A stretch of DNA of 64,000 nt from JAGNGI01 sp035448825 (GCA_035448825.1 DAOTJS010000009.1:1-64000), one strand, 5' to 3'; shown: positions 1 through 8,684, numbered from the stretch's first letter. Made by a program: numbers and translations. Notes: a model not told the origin generated them from the sequence alone.

Positions 1-55
1 CCGGGAAGGTGGCCGGACCGTTGGAGCTGGCGTCGTCACGGAAATCATTGAATAA
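1..55 (+). CDS. tuf: Elongation factor Tu, C-terminal end (partial)
   Basis: The first in-frame codons (from base 2) encode the last 17 residues of EF-Tu, reading REGGRTVGAGVVTEIIE before a TAA stop at 53-55. This C-terminal signature of the third beta-barrel domain is nearly invariant in bacteria. EF-Tu delivers aminoacyl-tRNA to the ribosome. Its position 11 bases before rpsJ matches the common junction of the str and S10 operons. The rest of the gene lies outside the window. Confidence 0.93.
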   Translation, partial: REGGRTVGAGVVTEIIE

Positions 56-66
56 GGAGTAAAACA

Positions 67-375
67 GTGCCTGGGCAAAGAATCAGAATCAGTCTAAAAG
101 CTTACGATCATAATTTACTTGACAAAAGTACCAAAAAGATTGTAGCGACAGCCAAATCTACTGGAGCGATGGTTTCGGGTCCAATCCCATTACCAACTCA
201 GCGCACGGTTTACACAGTTTTACGTTCTCCGCATGTTGATAAAAAGTCGCGAGAACAATTTCAGACCAAGATTCATAAGCGTCTAATTGATATTCTAAAC
301 TCCACCTCCAAAACTGTTGATGCTCTGATGAAACTGGATTTGCCGGCTGGTGTGGACATTGAAATTAAGGTATAA
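67..375 (+). CDS. rpsJ: 30S ribosomal protein S10
   Basis: The 102-residue product has the S10 pattern: RIRISLKAYDHNLLD near the N-terminus, the GPIPLPT loop and a VYTVLRSPHVDKKSREQF segment. S10 lies in the 30S head and, as NusE, also takes part in antitermination. The start is GTG at 67, with GGAG 7-8 bases upstream. It is the first gene of the S10 operon here, between tuf and rplC. Confidence 0.97.
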   Translation: MPGQRIRISLKAYDHNLLDKSTKKIVATAKSTGAMVSGPIPLPTQRTVYTVLRSPHVDKKSREQFQTKIHKRLIDILNSTSKTVDALMKLDLPAGVDIEIKV

Positions 376-385
376 TGGAAATAAT

Positions 386-1003
386 ATGATCGGAATAATT
401 GGAAAAAAGATTGGCATGAGCCAGATATTCAGGGAGAATGGCGAACTTATCCCGGTGACTGTTATTGCGGCTGGGCCCTGCAAAGTGGTTCAAGTGAAAA
501 CGAACGAAAAAGACGGTTACGCTTCAGCTCAGCTGGGATTTATGGAAGCCAAAGAACGTCTGATGACTAAGCCTAATCTGGGTGTCTTCAAGAAAAACAA
601 TATGACACCCCTTAAATATTTGGTCGAAATTCGTGACTATGATCCTAAATATTGCCAGGTGGGTGAGACCGTAACTGTTTCACTCTTTAATCCTGGAGAT
701 AAGGTTAAAATTACCGGCGTTTCTAAGGGTAAAGGTTTTCAAGGGGTTGTAAAACGCCATAATTTCGGTGGCGGCCCAAAAACCCACGGTCAGAGTGATC
801 GTTTACGCGCTCCCGGTTCTATCGGCGCTTCCGCTTATCCATCGCATGTTATCAAAGGAGTGCGTATGGCGGGACGATTAGGCGGTAAGCGTTGCACAGT
901 CAATAATCTAACGATCGTCAAAACCGATCCTGAAAATAACCTGCTCTACATCAAAGGTGCTGTACCGGGTTCAAAAAATAGTATTGTAATTGTTAGGAGA
1001 TAG
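386..1003 (+). CDS. rplC: 50S ribosomal protein L3
   Basis: L3 is an early-assembly 50S protein whose loop reaches towards the peptidyl-transferase centre. I place the start at ATG 386 (MIGIIGKKIGMSQIF), which gives the usual length of about 205 residues. A longer open frame from 350 would overlap the end of rpsJ and add 12 residues not typical of L3. The family signature is seen in the segment FGGGPKTHGQSDRLRAPGSIG, with its glutamine-bearing loop. It is followed six bases later by rplD. Confidence 0.96.
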   Translation: MIGIIGKKIGMSQIFRENGELIPVTVIAAGPCKVVQVKTNEKDGYASAQLGFMEAKERLMTKPNLGVFKKNNMTPLKYLVEIRDYDPKYCQVGETVTVSLFNPGDKVKITGVSKGKGFQGVVKRHNFGGGPKTHGQSDRLRAPGSIGASAYPSHVIKGVRMAGRLGGKRCTVNNLTIVKTDPENNLLYIKGAVPGSKNSIVIVRR

Positions 1004-1008
1004 GAACG

Positions 1009-1656
1009 GTGAGTATCGAATTTTCTATTTTTAAACTGGATGGTTCCGATTCTGGCCAAAAGTTAGTAATCGAAACCCCGGCTTTTGATATCGAACCACA
1101 CGACCATGCTATTTATTTAGCCGTCAAAACCGAAATGACCAATAGTCGTCAGGGTACTCACTCCGCCAAGACTCGCGCTGAGGTGCGGGGCGGTGGTAGG
1201 AAGCCATGGAAACAAAAGGGCACCGGTCGGGCACGCGCTGGCTCCCGTCGGTCGCCGGTCTGGGTTGGCGGCGGACGAGCTTTTGGTCCCAAGCCGCATC
1301 CTTACAATATGAAGATTAACAAAAAAGTCAAGTTACTGGCGCGTCAGAGTGCTTTGGCTTACCGTTACCGCGAAGGCGCTTTGAAAATCATCGAGGAACT
1401 AACCTTTGATGAGCCAAAATCCAAAAATATCCGAGAATTGCTGAAAAAATTTGACCTTTTGGATAAAAAAGTGACTATTTTGACTGCTAATCTGAATACC
1501 AATCTATTGTTAGCCAGCCGTAATTTTTACAATGTCTTAGTCCTCGAAGCCGAGAAAGCCTCAACCTACGATATACTGGACTGCGAGGTGCTCCTGATTG
1601 ACAAGAACGGCTTCGAGAAGTTGAACAATGCCTTAATGGGTAATAGCAGGAACTAA
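1009..1656 (+). CDS. rplD: 50S ribosomal protein L4
   Basis: The product has 215 residues and a GTG start. The long exit-tunnel loop is clear (RAEVRGGGRKPWKQKGTGRA and the following SRRSPVWVGGGRAFGP). In many bacteria L4 also represses its own operon by binding the S10 leader. No leader structure can be judged here because the operon continues from tuf. Gene order rplC-rplD-rplW is standard. Confidence 0.96.
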   Translation: MSIEFSIFKLDGSDSGQKLVIETPAFDIEPHDHAIYLAVKTEMTNSRQGTHSAKTRAEVRGGGRKPWKQKGTGRARAGSRRSPVWVGGGRAFGPKPHPYNMKINKKVKLLARQSALAYRYREGALKIIEELTFDEPKSKNIRELLKKFDLLDKKVTILTANLNTNLLLASRNFYNVLVLEAEKASTYDILDCEVLLIDKNGFEKLNNALMGNSRN

Positions 1657-1658
1657 AT

Positions 1659-1979
1659 ATGTCAACTAAGTCAATCATTATCAAGCCGATTCTGACCGAA
1701 AAAATTAATGAACTGCAGGAAAGCCAGAATAAATACGGTTTTAAAGTTCATCCCTTTGCCAATAAGATCGAAATAAAAAAGGCAATTGAAGACAAATTTG
1801 GCGTCAAAGTAGAGAAAGTCGCTACTCAGAATATCCTGGGCAAAACCAAACAGATGACAGTCCGGAGCGGTGGTCGGGTTATTCGCACTACCGGACGTCG
1901 GTCAAACTGGAAAAAAGCCATCGTAACCCTCAAAGAGGGTGAGAAAATAGATTTTTATCAAGGAGAAACAGCGGTATAG
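1659..1979 (+). CDS. rplW: 50S ribosomal protein L23
   Basis: The 106-residue protein begins with the L23 pattern IIIKPILTEKINEL and has the basic internal loop (KTKQMTVRSGGRVIRTTGRRSNWKKA, residues about 65-90) that enters the tunnel. L23 forms the docking site for trigger factor and SRP at the exit. The gene starts two bases after rplD, which suggests translational coupling. Confidence 0.95.
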   Translation: MSTKSIIIKPILTEKINELQESQNKYGFKVHPFANKIEIKKAIEDKFGVKVEKVATQNILGKTKQMTVRSGGRVIRTTGRRSNWKKAIVTLKEGEKIDFYQGETAV

Positions 1980-1983
1980 TATT

Positions 1984-2811
1984 ATGGGTATCAAAACTAT
2001 CAAACCGATTACACCCGGACAGCGTTTCAAGACAGTGGATACTTTTGAGGATATTACCAAGAAAATTCCCGAAAAAAGTCTGCTCGAACCGATTACGCGT
2101 TCTTCTGGTCGCAATAATCGTGGTCGGGTAACTTCCCGCCATCGGGGCGGCGGTCAAAAGCGCGCTTACCGGAATATTGACTTCAAGCGTAACAAATATG
2201 GGATCGAAGCGACTGTCAAAGCTATTGAATATGACCCCAACCGGTCAGCTCGAATTGCACTTTTATGCTATAAAGACGGTGAAAAACGTTATATAATTGC
2301 CCCTGACGGATTAGTCACTGGCAGTGTGGTTCTTTCAGGTGAAGAAGCGCCAATTAAGGTCGGTAATTGTTTGCCTTTGAAAAGTATTCCCGCCGGTACT
2401 TTTGTTCACAATATTGAAATGCGTCCGAAAAATGGAGGGCAGATTGCTCGCGGAGCCGGCTCAGCCGCTCAAATTATGGCGAAAGAAGGCAAGTATGTGA
2501 CCTTAAAAATGCCTTCGGGTGAAATGCGGCTCATAAATGAAGAATGCTATGCCACCATCGGTGTCGTAAGTAATAAAGACCACGAAAACATCAGTATCGG
2601 AAAGGCAGGCCGCAGTCGTTGGATGGGGCGCCGTCCGCATGTGCGCGGTGTGGCGATGAACCCGATTGATCATCCGATGGGTGGCGGTGAGGGAAAAAGC
2701 TCCGGCGGAAGGCATCCTTGTTCTCCTTGGGGTCAGCTGTCGAAGGGCTACCGAACACGTAAAAAACGCAATCCCAGTAACAAGTTTATTATCAAGAGAC
2801 GAACTAAATAA
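1984..2811 (+). CDS. rplB: 50S ribosomal protein L2
   Basis: The product has 275 residues, the normal size. It carries the SH3-like core and the C-terminal signature MNPIDHPMGGGEGKSSGGRH, which contains the conserved histidine near the peptidyl-transferase centre. L2 is needed for subunit joining and peptidyl transfer. The gene lies between rplW and rpsS in canonical order. Confidence 0.97.
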   Translation: MGIKTIKPITPGQRFKTVDTFEDITKKIPEKSLLEPITRSSGRNNRGRVTSRHRGGGQKRAYRNIDFKRNKYGIEATVKAIEYDPNRSARIALLCYKDGEKRYIIAPDGLVTGSVVLSGEEAPIKVGNCLPLKSIPAGTFVHNIEMRPKNGGQIARGAGSAAQIMAKEGKYVTLKMPSGEMRLINEECYATIGVVSNKDHENISIGKAGRSRWMGRRPHVRGVAMNPIDHPMGGGEGKSSGGRHPCSPWGQLSKGYRTRKKRNPSNKFIIKRRTK

Positions 2812-2827
2812 TTAGGGAGAAGATTGG

Positions 2828-3103
2828 ATGAGTCGTTCGCTGAAAAAAGGTCCATACATTGACGTTAAATTGATGAAAAAAATCGAGCAAATGAATACCT
2901 CGGGGAAAAAACGAGTTATTAAAACCTGGGCGCGTCGTACCACGATCTCTCCTGAGTTTGTCGGTCACACTTTCGCCGTACATAACGGGAATAAATTTAT
3001 CCCGGTCTTTGTTACCGAAAATATGGTTGGTCATAAGCTAGGCGAGTTTGCCCATACCAGAATCTTCCGCGGGCATTCCGGTGCGGAAAAGAAGGGAGCC
3101 TAA
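2828..3103 (+). CDS. rpsS: 30S ribosomal protein S19
   Basis: The 91-residue protein starts MSRSLKKGPYID and contains the conserved TWARRTTISPEFVGHTFAVH and GEFAHTRIFRGH segments. S19 pairs with S13 in the 30S head and contacts the A-site finger. GGGAGAAG sits just before the ATG. Confidence 0.96.
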   Translation: MSRSLKKGPYIDVKLMKKIEQMNTSGKKRVIKTWARRTTISPEFVGHTFAVHNGNKFIPVFVTENMVGHKLGEFAHTRIFRGHSGAEKKGA

Positions 3104-3111
3104 ATCGAGTT

Positions 3112-3480
3112 ATGGAAGCCAAAGCAGTTCATAGATATGTAAGGCAATCAGCGCGGAAAGTCCGTCTGGTTGCTGATTTAGTACGGGGGAAAGACGTTGA
3201 AACGGCTTTAAACCTCCTACACTTTAATAGTAAAAAAGCCTCAGAGAACGTAGAAAAGGTCGTTCGGTCGGCAGTGTCCAACCTCTTGAATAGTGAGGGC
3301 GGTTCGAAATTAAATCCGGAAGATCTCTATCTAAAGACTATCTACGTAGATGGCGGCTCGATTGCTAAACGCTTTCGGGCTGGATCACTGGGTCGAGCCA
3401 GTATCATCAGGCGTCGGCTCTGTCATATTACTGTAGTTGTGGCGGAAAAAGAAAATAAACAAAAAAGTAAAGTACAATAA
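3112..3480 (+). CDS. rplV: 50S ribosomal protein L22
   Basis: The 122-residue product has the L22 opening (AVHRYVRQSARKVRLVADLVRGK) and the beta-hairpin (RFRAGSLGRASIIRRR, residues about 84-99) that lines the tunnel, where macrolide resistance mutations occur in other bacteria. Its C-terminus (EKENKQKSKVQ) is a short charged tail. It follows rpsS by eight bases. Confidence 0.95.
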   Translation: MEAKAVHRYVRQSARKVRLVADLVRGKDVETALNLLHFNSKKASENVEKVVRSAVSNLLNSEGGSKLNPEDLYLKTIYVDGGSIAKRFRAGSLGRASIIRRRLCHITVVVAEKENKQKSKVQ

Positions 3481-3491
3481 TCGGAGGTGAC

Positions 3492-4124
3492 TTGGGTCAA
3501 AAAACGCATCCAATAGGTTTTCGTCTGGGATTCAACAAGGAGTGGAGCAGTTACTGGTTTGACGAAAGGAATTTCACTGAAAAATTAACAGAGGATATCA
3601 AATTACGGCGTTATGTTTTGAAACGTCTTCCTAATGCCGGCATTTCAAGAGTGGATATCTATCGGACTCCTAAAAAAATCACAATTACCATTAATACCTC
3701 GCGACCCGGCATTGTTATTGGTAAAAAGGGCGAAGAAGTTGAATTACTCCGACTCGAATTACAGAAAGTCACCAAAACCGATGTCCAGATCAATGTTAAT
3801 GAAATCAAGCGTCCCGAACTGGATGCCTCATTAGTTGGTCAGAATATTGCCGCCCAAATAGTGAAAAAAGTATCTTATCGCCGTGCCGTAAAAAAAGCCA
3901 TTCAATCAACCATGCGTATGGGTGCGGAAGGAATCCGAGTTCAATGCAGTGGCCGGTTAGGCGGCGCCGAAATTGCCCGTACAGAAACTATGCGCGAAGG
4001 ACGAGTTCCTCTACATACTTTGCGGGCTGATATTGATTTTGCCGCAGTAACGGCGCATACAACTTACGGTTGCATCGGAATCAAAGTCTGGATTTGTAAC
4101 GGCGAGAGATTCAAGAAAAGTTAA
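3492..4124 (+). CDS. rpsC: 30S ribosomal protein S3
   Basis: S3 forms part of the mRNA entry channel and has helicase activity with S4 and S5. The 210-residue product begins MGQKTHPIGFRLG and has a type-II KH domain with the GXXG-type loop in SRPGIVIGKKGEEVE (residues about 71-85). The start is an unusual TTG at 3492, supported by GGAGGTGA directly upstream and by the universal GQKTHP N-terminus. Confidence 0.96.
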   Translation: MGQKTHPIGFRLGFNKEWSSYWFDERNFTEKLTEDIKLRRYVLKRLPNAGISRVDIYRTPKKITITINTSRPGIVIGKKGEEVELLRLELQKVTKTDVQINVNEIKRPELDASLVGQNIAAQIVKKVSYRRAVKKAIQSTMRMGAEGIRVQCSGRLGGAEIARTETMREGRVPLHTLRADIDFAAVTAHTTYGCIGIKVWICNGERFKKS

Positions 4125-4141
4125 AAAAGGAATAATTAATC

Positions 4142-4561
4142 ATGCTGGCACCGAAAAAGATAAAGTGGAGAAAACAGCAAAGAGGCCGGATGACGGGAAT
4201 CGCAACCCGTGGGAATGCCGTCAGTTTCGGTCATTATGGTTTAAAAGCTATGGAACCCGGCTGGATTGATAGTCGGCAGATCGAAGCTGTTCGAGTAGCA
4301 ATTTCGCGCCAAATTCGCAAACATGGTAAAATGTGGATTCGGATCTTCCCGGATAAACCTATCACTAAAAAACCAGCTGAAACCCGCATGGGAAAAGGCA
4401 AAGGGACACCTGAGTTCTGGGTCGCCGTGGTAAAACCGGGACGTATTTTATTCGAAATTGAAGTAGCCAGCGAACAAGAAGCTAAAGACATATTCAAGAC
4501 TGCTACCCATAAATTGCCCATTAAAACCAAAGTCGTAGCTAGAAGAGAATTAGGAGCATAA
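4142..4561 (+). CDS. rplP: 50S ribosomal protein L16
   Basis: L16 contacts the elbow of A- and P-site tRNAs. The 139-residue product has the typical segments KWRKQQRGRMTGIATRGN, the GLKAMEPGWIDSRQIEA region and KPAETRMGKGKGTPEFWVA. It is the usual partner of rpmC, which starts one base after its stop. Confidence 0.96.
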   Translation: MLAPKKIKWRKQQRGRMTGIATRGNAVSFGHYGLKAMEPGWIDSRQIEAVRVAISRQIRKHGKMWIRIFPDKPITKKPAETRMGKGKGTPEFWVAVVKPGRILFEIEVASEQEAKDIFKTATHKLPIKTKVVARRELGA

Positions 4562-4562
4562 A

Positions 4563-4781
4563 GTGAAAAAAAGTACTCTTGATGAATTAACGGTGAATGA
4601 ACTGGAAACTAAATTAAGCGACAATTTAGCCGCCTTGGAAAACCTACGCTTTCAAAAAGCTCTTCAGCAATTAGAAAATCCACTGAAGATCAGGCACGTC
4701 AAGAAAGAAATTGCTCAAATTCGAACCGTTTTACATGAGTACGAACTGGGAATCAGATCAAAAGATAAACCGAATAAATAA
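4563..4781 (+). CDS. rpmC: 50S ribosomal protein L29
   Basis: This small two-helix protein (72 residues) reads LDELTVNELETKLSDNLAALENLRFQKALQQLENPLKI in two adjoining helices, a close fit to L29. It binds near the tunnel exit next to L23. The GTG start at 4563 is directly adjacent to the rplP stop, indicating coupling. Confidence 0.93.
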   Translation: MKKSTLDELTVNELETKLSDNLAALENLRFQKALQQLENPLKIRHVKKEIAQIRTVLHEYELGIRSKDKPNK

Positions 4782-4799
4782 ATCACAGGACAATCAAGA

Positions 4800-5051
4800 A
4801 TGATTTCAAGCGACAGAAGAAAAATTTTAATTGGAACAGTCATCAGTCATAAGCAAGATAAAACCGCTGTCGTATCCGTCGAGCGAACTGTAAAGCACAG
4901 CACTTATGGCAAATATATTCGACGGACTTCCAAATTTTATGTCCATGATGCCGAGAATAAATGTCACGAAGGCGATAAAGTTAAAATTGTCGAATCACGT
5001 CCCTTAAGCCGGTTGAAGAGATGGCGTCTGCTGGAAATAATTGAACGCTAG
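4800..5051 (+). CDS. rpsQ: 30S ribosomal protein S17
   Basis: The 83-residue OB-fold protein has the S17 pattern IGTVISHKQDKTAVVSVERTVKH and ends with KIVESRPLSRLKRWRLLEI. S17 binds 16S rRNA helices 7 and 11 early in 30S assembly. It follows rpmC and precedes rplN, as in most bacteria. Confidence 0.95.
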   Translation: MISSDRRKILIGTVISHKQDKTAVVSVERTVKHSTYGKYIRRTSKFYVHDAENKCHEGDKVKIVESRPLSRLKRWRLLEIIER

Positions 5052-5074
5052 GACAAACCACAAAGGATATTTCT

Positions 5075-5443
5075 ATGATACAGCAAGAATCAAGATTAAA
5101 AGTGGCCGACAATACGGGAGCAAAAGAAGTAATGGTCATCCGGGTAATGGGCGGTTCCCATCGTAAATACGGAACAGTCGGTGATACCATCGTTGTAACC
5201 ATAAAACAGGCTACGCCCGGCGGTATGGTTAAAAAAGGCGAAAAATCCAAAGCCGTCGTCGTGCGCACGACCAAGGAAGTTCGCCGCAAAGATGGCTCAT
5301 ATATCCGCTTTGATGACAATGCCGCTGTTCTGATTGACAATAACCTTGAGCCGAGAGGAACCCGTATCTTTGGGCCAGTTGCCAGAGAACTGCGCGAGAA
5401 AAATTATATGAAAATTGTCTCTATGGCACCCGAGGTTTTATAA
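5075..5443 (+). CDS. rplN: 50S ribosomal protein L14
   Basis: The product is exactly the family length (122 residues) and starts MIQQESRLKVADNTGAKEV. It also has the conserved GDTIVVTIKQATPGG and DNAAVLIDNNLEPRGTRIFGP segments. L14 forms an intersubunit bridge (B8) and binds the silencing factor RsfS. Confidence 0.97.
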   Translation: MIQQESRLKVADNTGAKEVMVIRVMGGSHRKYGTVGDTIVVTIKQATPGGMVKKGEKSKAVVVRTTKEVRRKDGSYIRFDDNAAVLIDNNLEPRGTRIFGPVARELREKNYMKIVSMAPEVL

Positions 5444-5455
5444 AGGAATTTAAAC

Positions 5456-5770
5456 ATGCTTCACATACGTAAAAATGATACAGTAATGGTTATAACGGGA
5501 GAATCCAAAGGCAAAATCGGAAAGGTTTTGAAAGTTTTCCCGGATAAAGAACGAGTAATCGTGGAAGGAGTAAATTTTATCAAAAGGCATACTCGCCCCA
5601 ACCAGCAAAATCCTCAAGGTGGTATTATTGAAAAAGAAGCGCCGATCCATATATCTAATGTCAAATTAGTACATGCCGGTCAGGCAACTAAAGTCGGCTA
5701 TCGGACTCTGAAAGATGGGAAAAAAGTCCGCGTAGCACGCGAAACTGGTGAAATTATTGATGCTATATAA
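5456..5770 (+). CDS. rplX: 50S ribosomal protein L24
   Basis: The 104-residue KOW-domain protein has the motif DTVMVITGESKGKIGKVLKV (residues 8-27) followed by the family's VNFIKRHTRP and PQGGIIEKEAPIHISNV. L24 is an assembly initiator of the 50S subunit. It lies in the normal order between rplN and rplE. Confidence 0.96.
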   Translation: MLHIRKNDTVMVITGESKGKIGKVLKVFPDKERVIVEGVNFIKRHTRPNQQNPQGGIIEKEAPIHISNVKLVHAGQATKVGYRTLKDGKKVRVARETGEIIDAI

Positions 5771-5783
5771 TTAGGAGCTATAA

Positions 5784-6401
5784 GTGGCAAAAAAGTCTGC
5801 ATATAAACCCCGCTTAATGACCGCATACGAGACCGAAATAGTTCCAGCTATGGTAAAGATGTTCGGCTATAAAAATATTATGCAGGTTCCCAAACTTGTC
5901 AAAATAAGCATAAATATGGGAGTGGGCAAAACCAAGGAAGATCCAGCCAGCTTGAAGAAAGCTGTTGAAGACATTCGTATTATTACTGGACAGCAACCGA
6001 TGGTGACTAAAGCAAAACGCGCCATTTCCAATTTTAAAATTAAAACTGGAGATCCGGTCGGTTGTGCCGTTACCCTGCGTCGTTTTCGAATGTATGAATT
6101 TATGGATCGGCTTATTTCGACAGCTTTACCGCGAGTACGTGACTTTTCAGGACTTTCTGATAAATCTTTCGATGGTCGCGGTAACTATTCGATAGGTCTC
6201 AAGGAACAGATTATTTTCACGGAAATAGATTATGATAAAGTTGATCATATTCGGGGAATGAACATTACTTTTACTACCACGGCTAAAACCGATACGGAAG
6301 CGTATGAATTGCTATCCCTTCTCGGGTTGCCGTTCAAGAAAAGAGCAATCAAAGAATCAACAACCGGCGGTGAAGTCAAGACCGCAATGGAGATAAACTA
6401 A
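5784..6401 (+). CDS. rplE: 50S ribosomal protein L5
   Basis: L5 binds 5S rRNA in the central protuberance. The product has 205 residues, longer than the usual ~180. The core pattern (VPKLVKISINMGVG, RRFRMYEFMDRLISTALPRVRDF, GNYSIGLKEQIIF) is intact. The extra length is a C-terminal tail of about 20 residues (ending GGEVKTAMEIN). The GTG start at 5784 has AGGAG upstream. Confidence 0.96.
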   Translation: MAKKSAYKPRLMTAYETEIVPAMVKMFGYKNIMQVPKLVKISINMGVGKTKEDPASLKKAVEDIRIITGQQPMVTKAKRAISNFKIKTGDPVGCAVTLRRFRMYEFMDRLISTALPRVRDFSGLSDKSFDGRGNYSIGLKEQIIFTEIDYDKVDHIRGMNITFTTTAKTDTEAYELLSLLGLPFKKRAIKESTTGGEVKTAMEIN

Positions 6402-6402
6402 G

Positions 6403-6588
6403 ATGGCTAAAAAATCACTTATTGCCAAAGCCAGGCGAAATCCCAAATTCAGTACTCGGAGAGTCAATCGTTGTTCGATTTGCGGGCGTCCGCGCGGTTA
6501 TTATCGTAAATTTGGTCTTTGCCGGCTTTGTTTTCGGGAATTAGCCCTGCGCGGTGAAATTCCGGGTATCACAAAGGCAAGCTGGTAA
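6403..6588 (+). CDS. rpsN: 30S ribosomal protein S14, zinc-binding (type Z)
   Basis: The product has 61 residues, the length of the short zinc-binding S14 form. It has a complete four-cysteine site: C24 and C27 in RCSICG, C40 and C43 in LCRLCF. The C-terminus GEIPGITKASW is typical. The gene starts one base after rplE. It keeps the zinc form, as do rpsD and rpmJ in this operon. Confidence 0.96.
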   Translation: MAKKSLIAKARRNPKFSTRRVNRCSICGRPRGYYRKFGLCRLCFRELALRGEIPGITKASW

Positions 6589-6604
6589 TACAGGAGTATA
6601 TGAT

Positions 6605-7003
6605 ATGGCGGTAACCGATCCAATTGCAGATTATTTAACTCGTATTCGTAATGCCCAGACCGCGAACCATCGCTGGGTTGATATTCCTGCCTCTAATCTG
6701 AAAAAGAGAATATCACTAATTTTAAAGCACGAAAATTTTATCAAAGACTTTGTTTTAATAAAAGACGGTAAACAGGGACTTATTCGCATTTACTTACGCT
6801 ATTCCAAAACTGGAGAACCCATTATCGAAGGTCTGCAAAGAATTAGCAAACCCGGGAGGCGCATTTATGCGGCTTCGGATAATATTCCGCGAGTGGTTGG
6901 CGGAATGGGAATAGCCATATTATCTACCCCGATGGGTATAATGACTGATAAAGTTGCCCGAAAATATAATGTAGGTGGTGAAGTCCTTTGTTATATCTGG
7001 TAA
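6605..7003 (+). CDS. rpsH: 30S ribosomal protein S8
   Basis: The real start is ATG 6605 (MAVTDPIADYLTRIRNAQTA), giving 132 residues. The frame is open to 6554, but that would overlap rpsN. A GGAG lies 9-10 bases upstream of 6605. S8 binds the central domain of 16S rRNA and, in E. coli, represses the spc operon. The C-terminal STPMGIMTDKVARKYNVGGEVLCYIW is a family signature. Confidence 0.96.
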   Translation: MAVTDPIADYLTRIRNAQTANHRWVDIPASNLKKRISLILKHENFIKDFVLIKDGKQGLIRIYLRYSKTGEPIIEGLQRISKPGRRIYAASDNIPRVVGGMGIAILSTPMGIMTDKVARKYNVGGEVLCYIW

Positions 7004-7026
7004 AAAAGTGATTCAAGGAGAATAGA

Positions 7027-7569
7027 GTGTCACGAATCGGTAAAAAACCAATCGAAATTCCCAAAGGAGTCATTGTTACAGTTAAAGATTGTAATATCAC
7101 GGTCAAAGGCCCTAAAGGTGAGCTAAAATGGGATTATCCGCCCGATATGAATGTTCAGATCACTGATAGTCAGGTTATTGTTACCCGACCGAGTGATAGT
7201 CGGAGTCATAAAGCTTTACACGGCTTGACGCGGGTAATGATCGCTAATATGATTCAGGGTGTAACTCAAGGATTCAGCAAGACCCTGGAAATCGAGGGCG
7301 TCGGCTATTCGGCTGAGATGAAGGGCCAATCCGTTCAAATTAATGTTGGTCAGTCGCACGCAATCTTAGTTACTCCTCCTGATGGAGTAAGTTTTGAAGT
7401 TCCCAAAGCCCTAACCATTACCGTAAAAGGTATTGATAGACAAAAAGTGGGACAAATTGCGGCTAAAATTCGATCAATCAAACCGTCCGAACCCTACAAA
7501 GGTAAAGGAATCCGCTACCAGAATGAGTATGTCCGCCGCAAAGCCGGTAAAAAAGTTGGCGTGAAATAG
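7027..7569 (+). CDS. rplF: 50S ribosomal protein L6
   Basis: The 180-residue protein starts with MSRIGKKPIEIPKGV and ends with the signature PSEPYKGKGIRYQNEYVRRKAGK. L6 sits near the sarcin-ricin loop. The start codon is GTG with AAGGAGAAT upstream. Order rpsH-rplF-rplR is standard. Confidence 0.96.
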   Translation: MSRIGKKPIEIPKGVIVTVKDCNITVKGPKGELKWDYPPDMNVQITDSQVIVTRPSDSRSHKALHGLTRVMIANMIQGVTQGFSKTLEIEGVGYSAEMKGQSVQINVGQSHAILVTPPDGVSFEVPKALTITVKGIDRQKVGQIAAKIRSIKPSEPYKGKGIRYQNEYVRRKAGKKVGVK

Positions 7570-7581
7570 GGGTTTTATAAG

Positions 7582-7956
7582 ATGAGTAAAGTGAAAAATA
7601 CAAAAGCATTTGCCCGACAGCGCCGCCAGAAGCGCAACCGACGCAAGATTCATGGTACGTCGGAGCGGCCGCGTCTGACGGTTTTTCGGAGCCTTAATCA
7701 TATTTATGCTCAGGTAATTGATGATAACCTTCATAGGTCGCTTCTCGCCGTCTCGGACCTTACTCCTGAGATACGCGAGCAGATCAAAAAAAATATCAAG
7801 AAATCTGAACGAAGTGCCCTGGTCGGTAAAACATTAGCCGAAAAAGCTCTGGCGAAAGGCATCACCAAAGTAGTTTTTGACCGTAGCGGGTATCAATATC
7901 ACGGTCGCGTAAAAGCTTTAGCGGAAGCGGCGCGCAAAGCCGGATTAGAATTCTAA
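7582..7956 (+). CDS. rplR: 50S ribosomal protein L18
   Basis: This 124-residue protein binds 5S rRNA with L5. It has a very basic N-terminus (RQRRQKRNRRKIHGTSERPRL) and the core segments TVFRSLNHIYAQVIDD and VVFDRSGYQYHGRVKALAEAAR. The gene follows rplF by 12 bases. Confidence 0.95.
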   Translation: MSKVKNTKAFARQRRQKRNRRKIHGTSERPRLTVFRSLNHIYAQVIDDNLHRSLLAVSDLTPEIREQIKKNIKKSERSALVGKTLAEKALAKGITKVVFDRSGYQYHGRVKALAEAARKAGLEF

Positions 7957-7974
7957 TAGTGGAGGAATAGCAAT

Positions 7975-8484
7975 TTGAGAAAATCTATAGATTCAACTCA
8001 ACTGGAATTACTAGAAGAAAAAGTCATAAAAATTAATCGAGTCGCGAAGGTTGTTACCGGAGGACGGAGGTTTCGCTTCAATGCCCTGGTTGCCATTGGC
8101 GATGGCAAAGGACACGTTGGTACTGGTCTAGGCAAAGCTCTCGAAGTGACGGTGGCTGTGACCAAAGCCAAAGAGAATGCTAAGAAAAATTTAGTGAAAA
8201 TTCCAGTTATTAATGGCACGATACCACACGAAGTTCAGGCCAAGTATGGTGCCGCTAAAGTTATCCTGCGTCCTGCTACTCCTGGTACCGGTGTTATCGC
8301 CGGTGGTGCGATTAGAGCTATTATGGAAAGTGCTGGCGTGCGCGATGTTCTATCCAAATCGCTGGGCTCGAATAATTCTCATAATGTAGTCAAAGCCACA
8401 ATGCTTGCCCTATCGAAATTAAAAGACCCTTATATGGTGGCTCATAGACGTGAAAAAACGTTGCAGGAGATATTTGGTTCATGA
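7975..8484 (+). CDS. rpsE: 30S ribosomal protein S5
   Basis: The 169-residue product has the double-stranded RNA-binding domain (KVIKINRVAKVVTGGRRF) and the C-terminal GTGVIAGGAIRAIMESAGV segment of S5, a protein central to decoding fidelity. The start is TTG 7975, preceded by GGAGGAAT. The end overlaps rpmD by four bases. Confidence 0.96.
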   Translation: MRKSIDSTQLELLEEKVIKINRVAKVVTGGRRFRFNALVAIGDGKGHVGTGLGKALEVTVAVTKAKENAKKNLVKIPVINGTIPHEVQAKYGAAKVILRPATPGTGVIAGGAIRAIMESAGVRDVLSKSLGSNNSHNVVKATMLALSKLKDPYMVAHRREKTLQEIFGS

Positions 8485-8684
8485 CAAAAAAAGATAAAAC
8501 CCCCATGCTTAGAATTACTCAAATAAAAAGCGGGATTGGCTATTGTGAAAAAACCAAACGGACTTTGATTGCATTAGGAATTACTAAAATGCATCAGACG
8601 GTTCTTTTACCGGACAATCCAGCAATTCGCGGTATGGTCAATTCCATTCCGCATTTACTTAAAGTCGAAGAGATTAAGGAATAG
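8481..8684 (+). CDS. rpmD: 50S ribosomal protein L30
   Basis: The 67-residue product reads MLRITQIKSGIGYCEKTKRT then LIALGITKMHQTVLLPDNPA, a clear match to L30. The ATG overlaps the rpsE stop in an ATGA arrangement, so translation is probably coupled. L30 is missing in some bacterial lineages, so its presence is weak lineage information. Confidence 0.94.
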   Translation: MTKKDKTPMLRITQIKSGIGYCEKTKRTLIALGITKMHQTVLLPDNPAIRGMVNSIPHLLKVEEIKE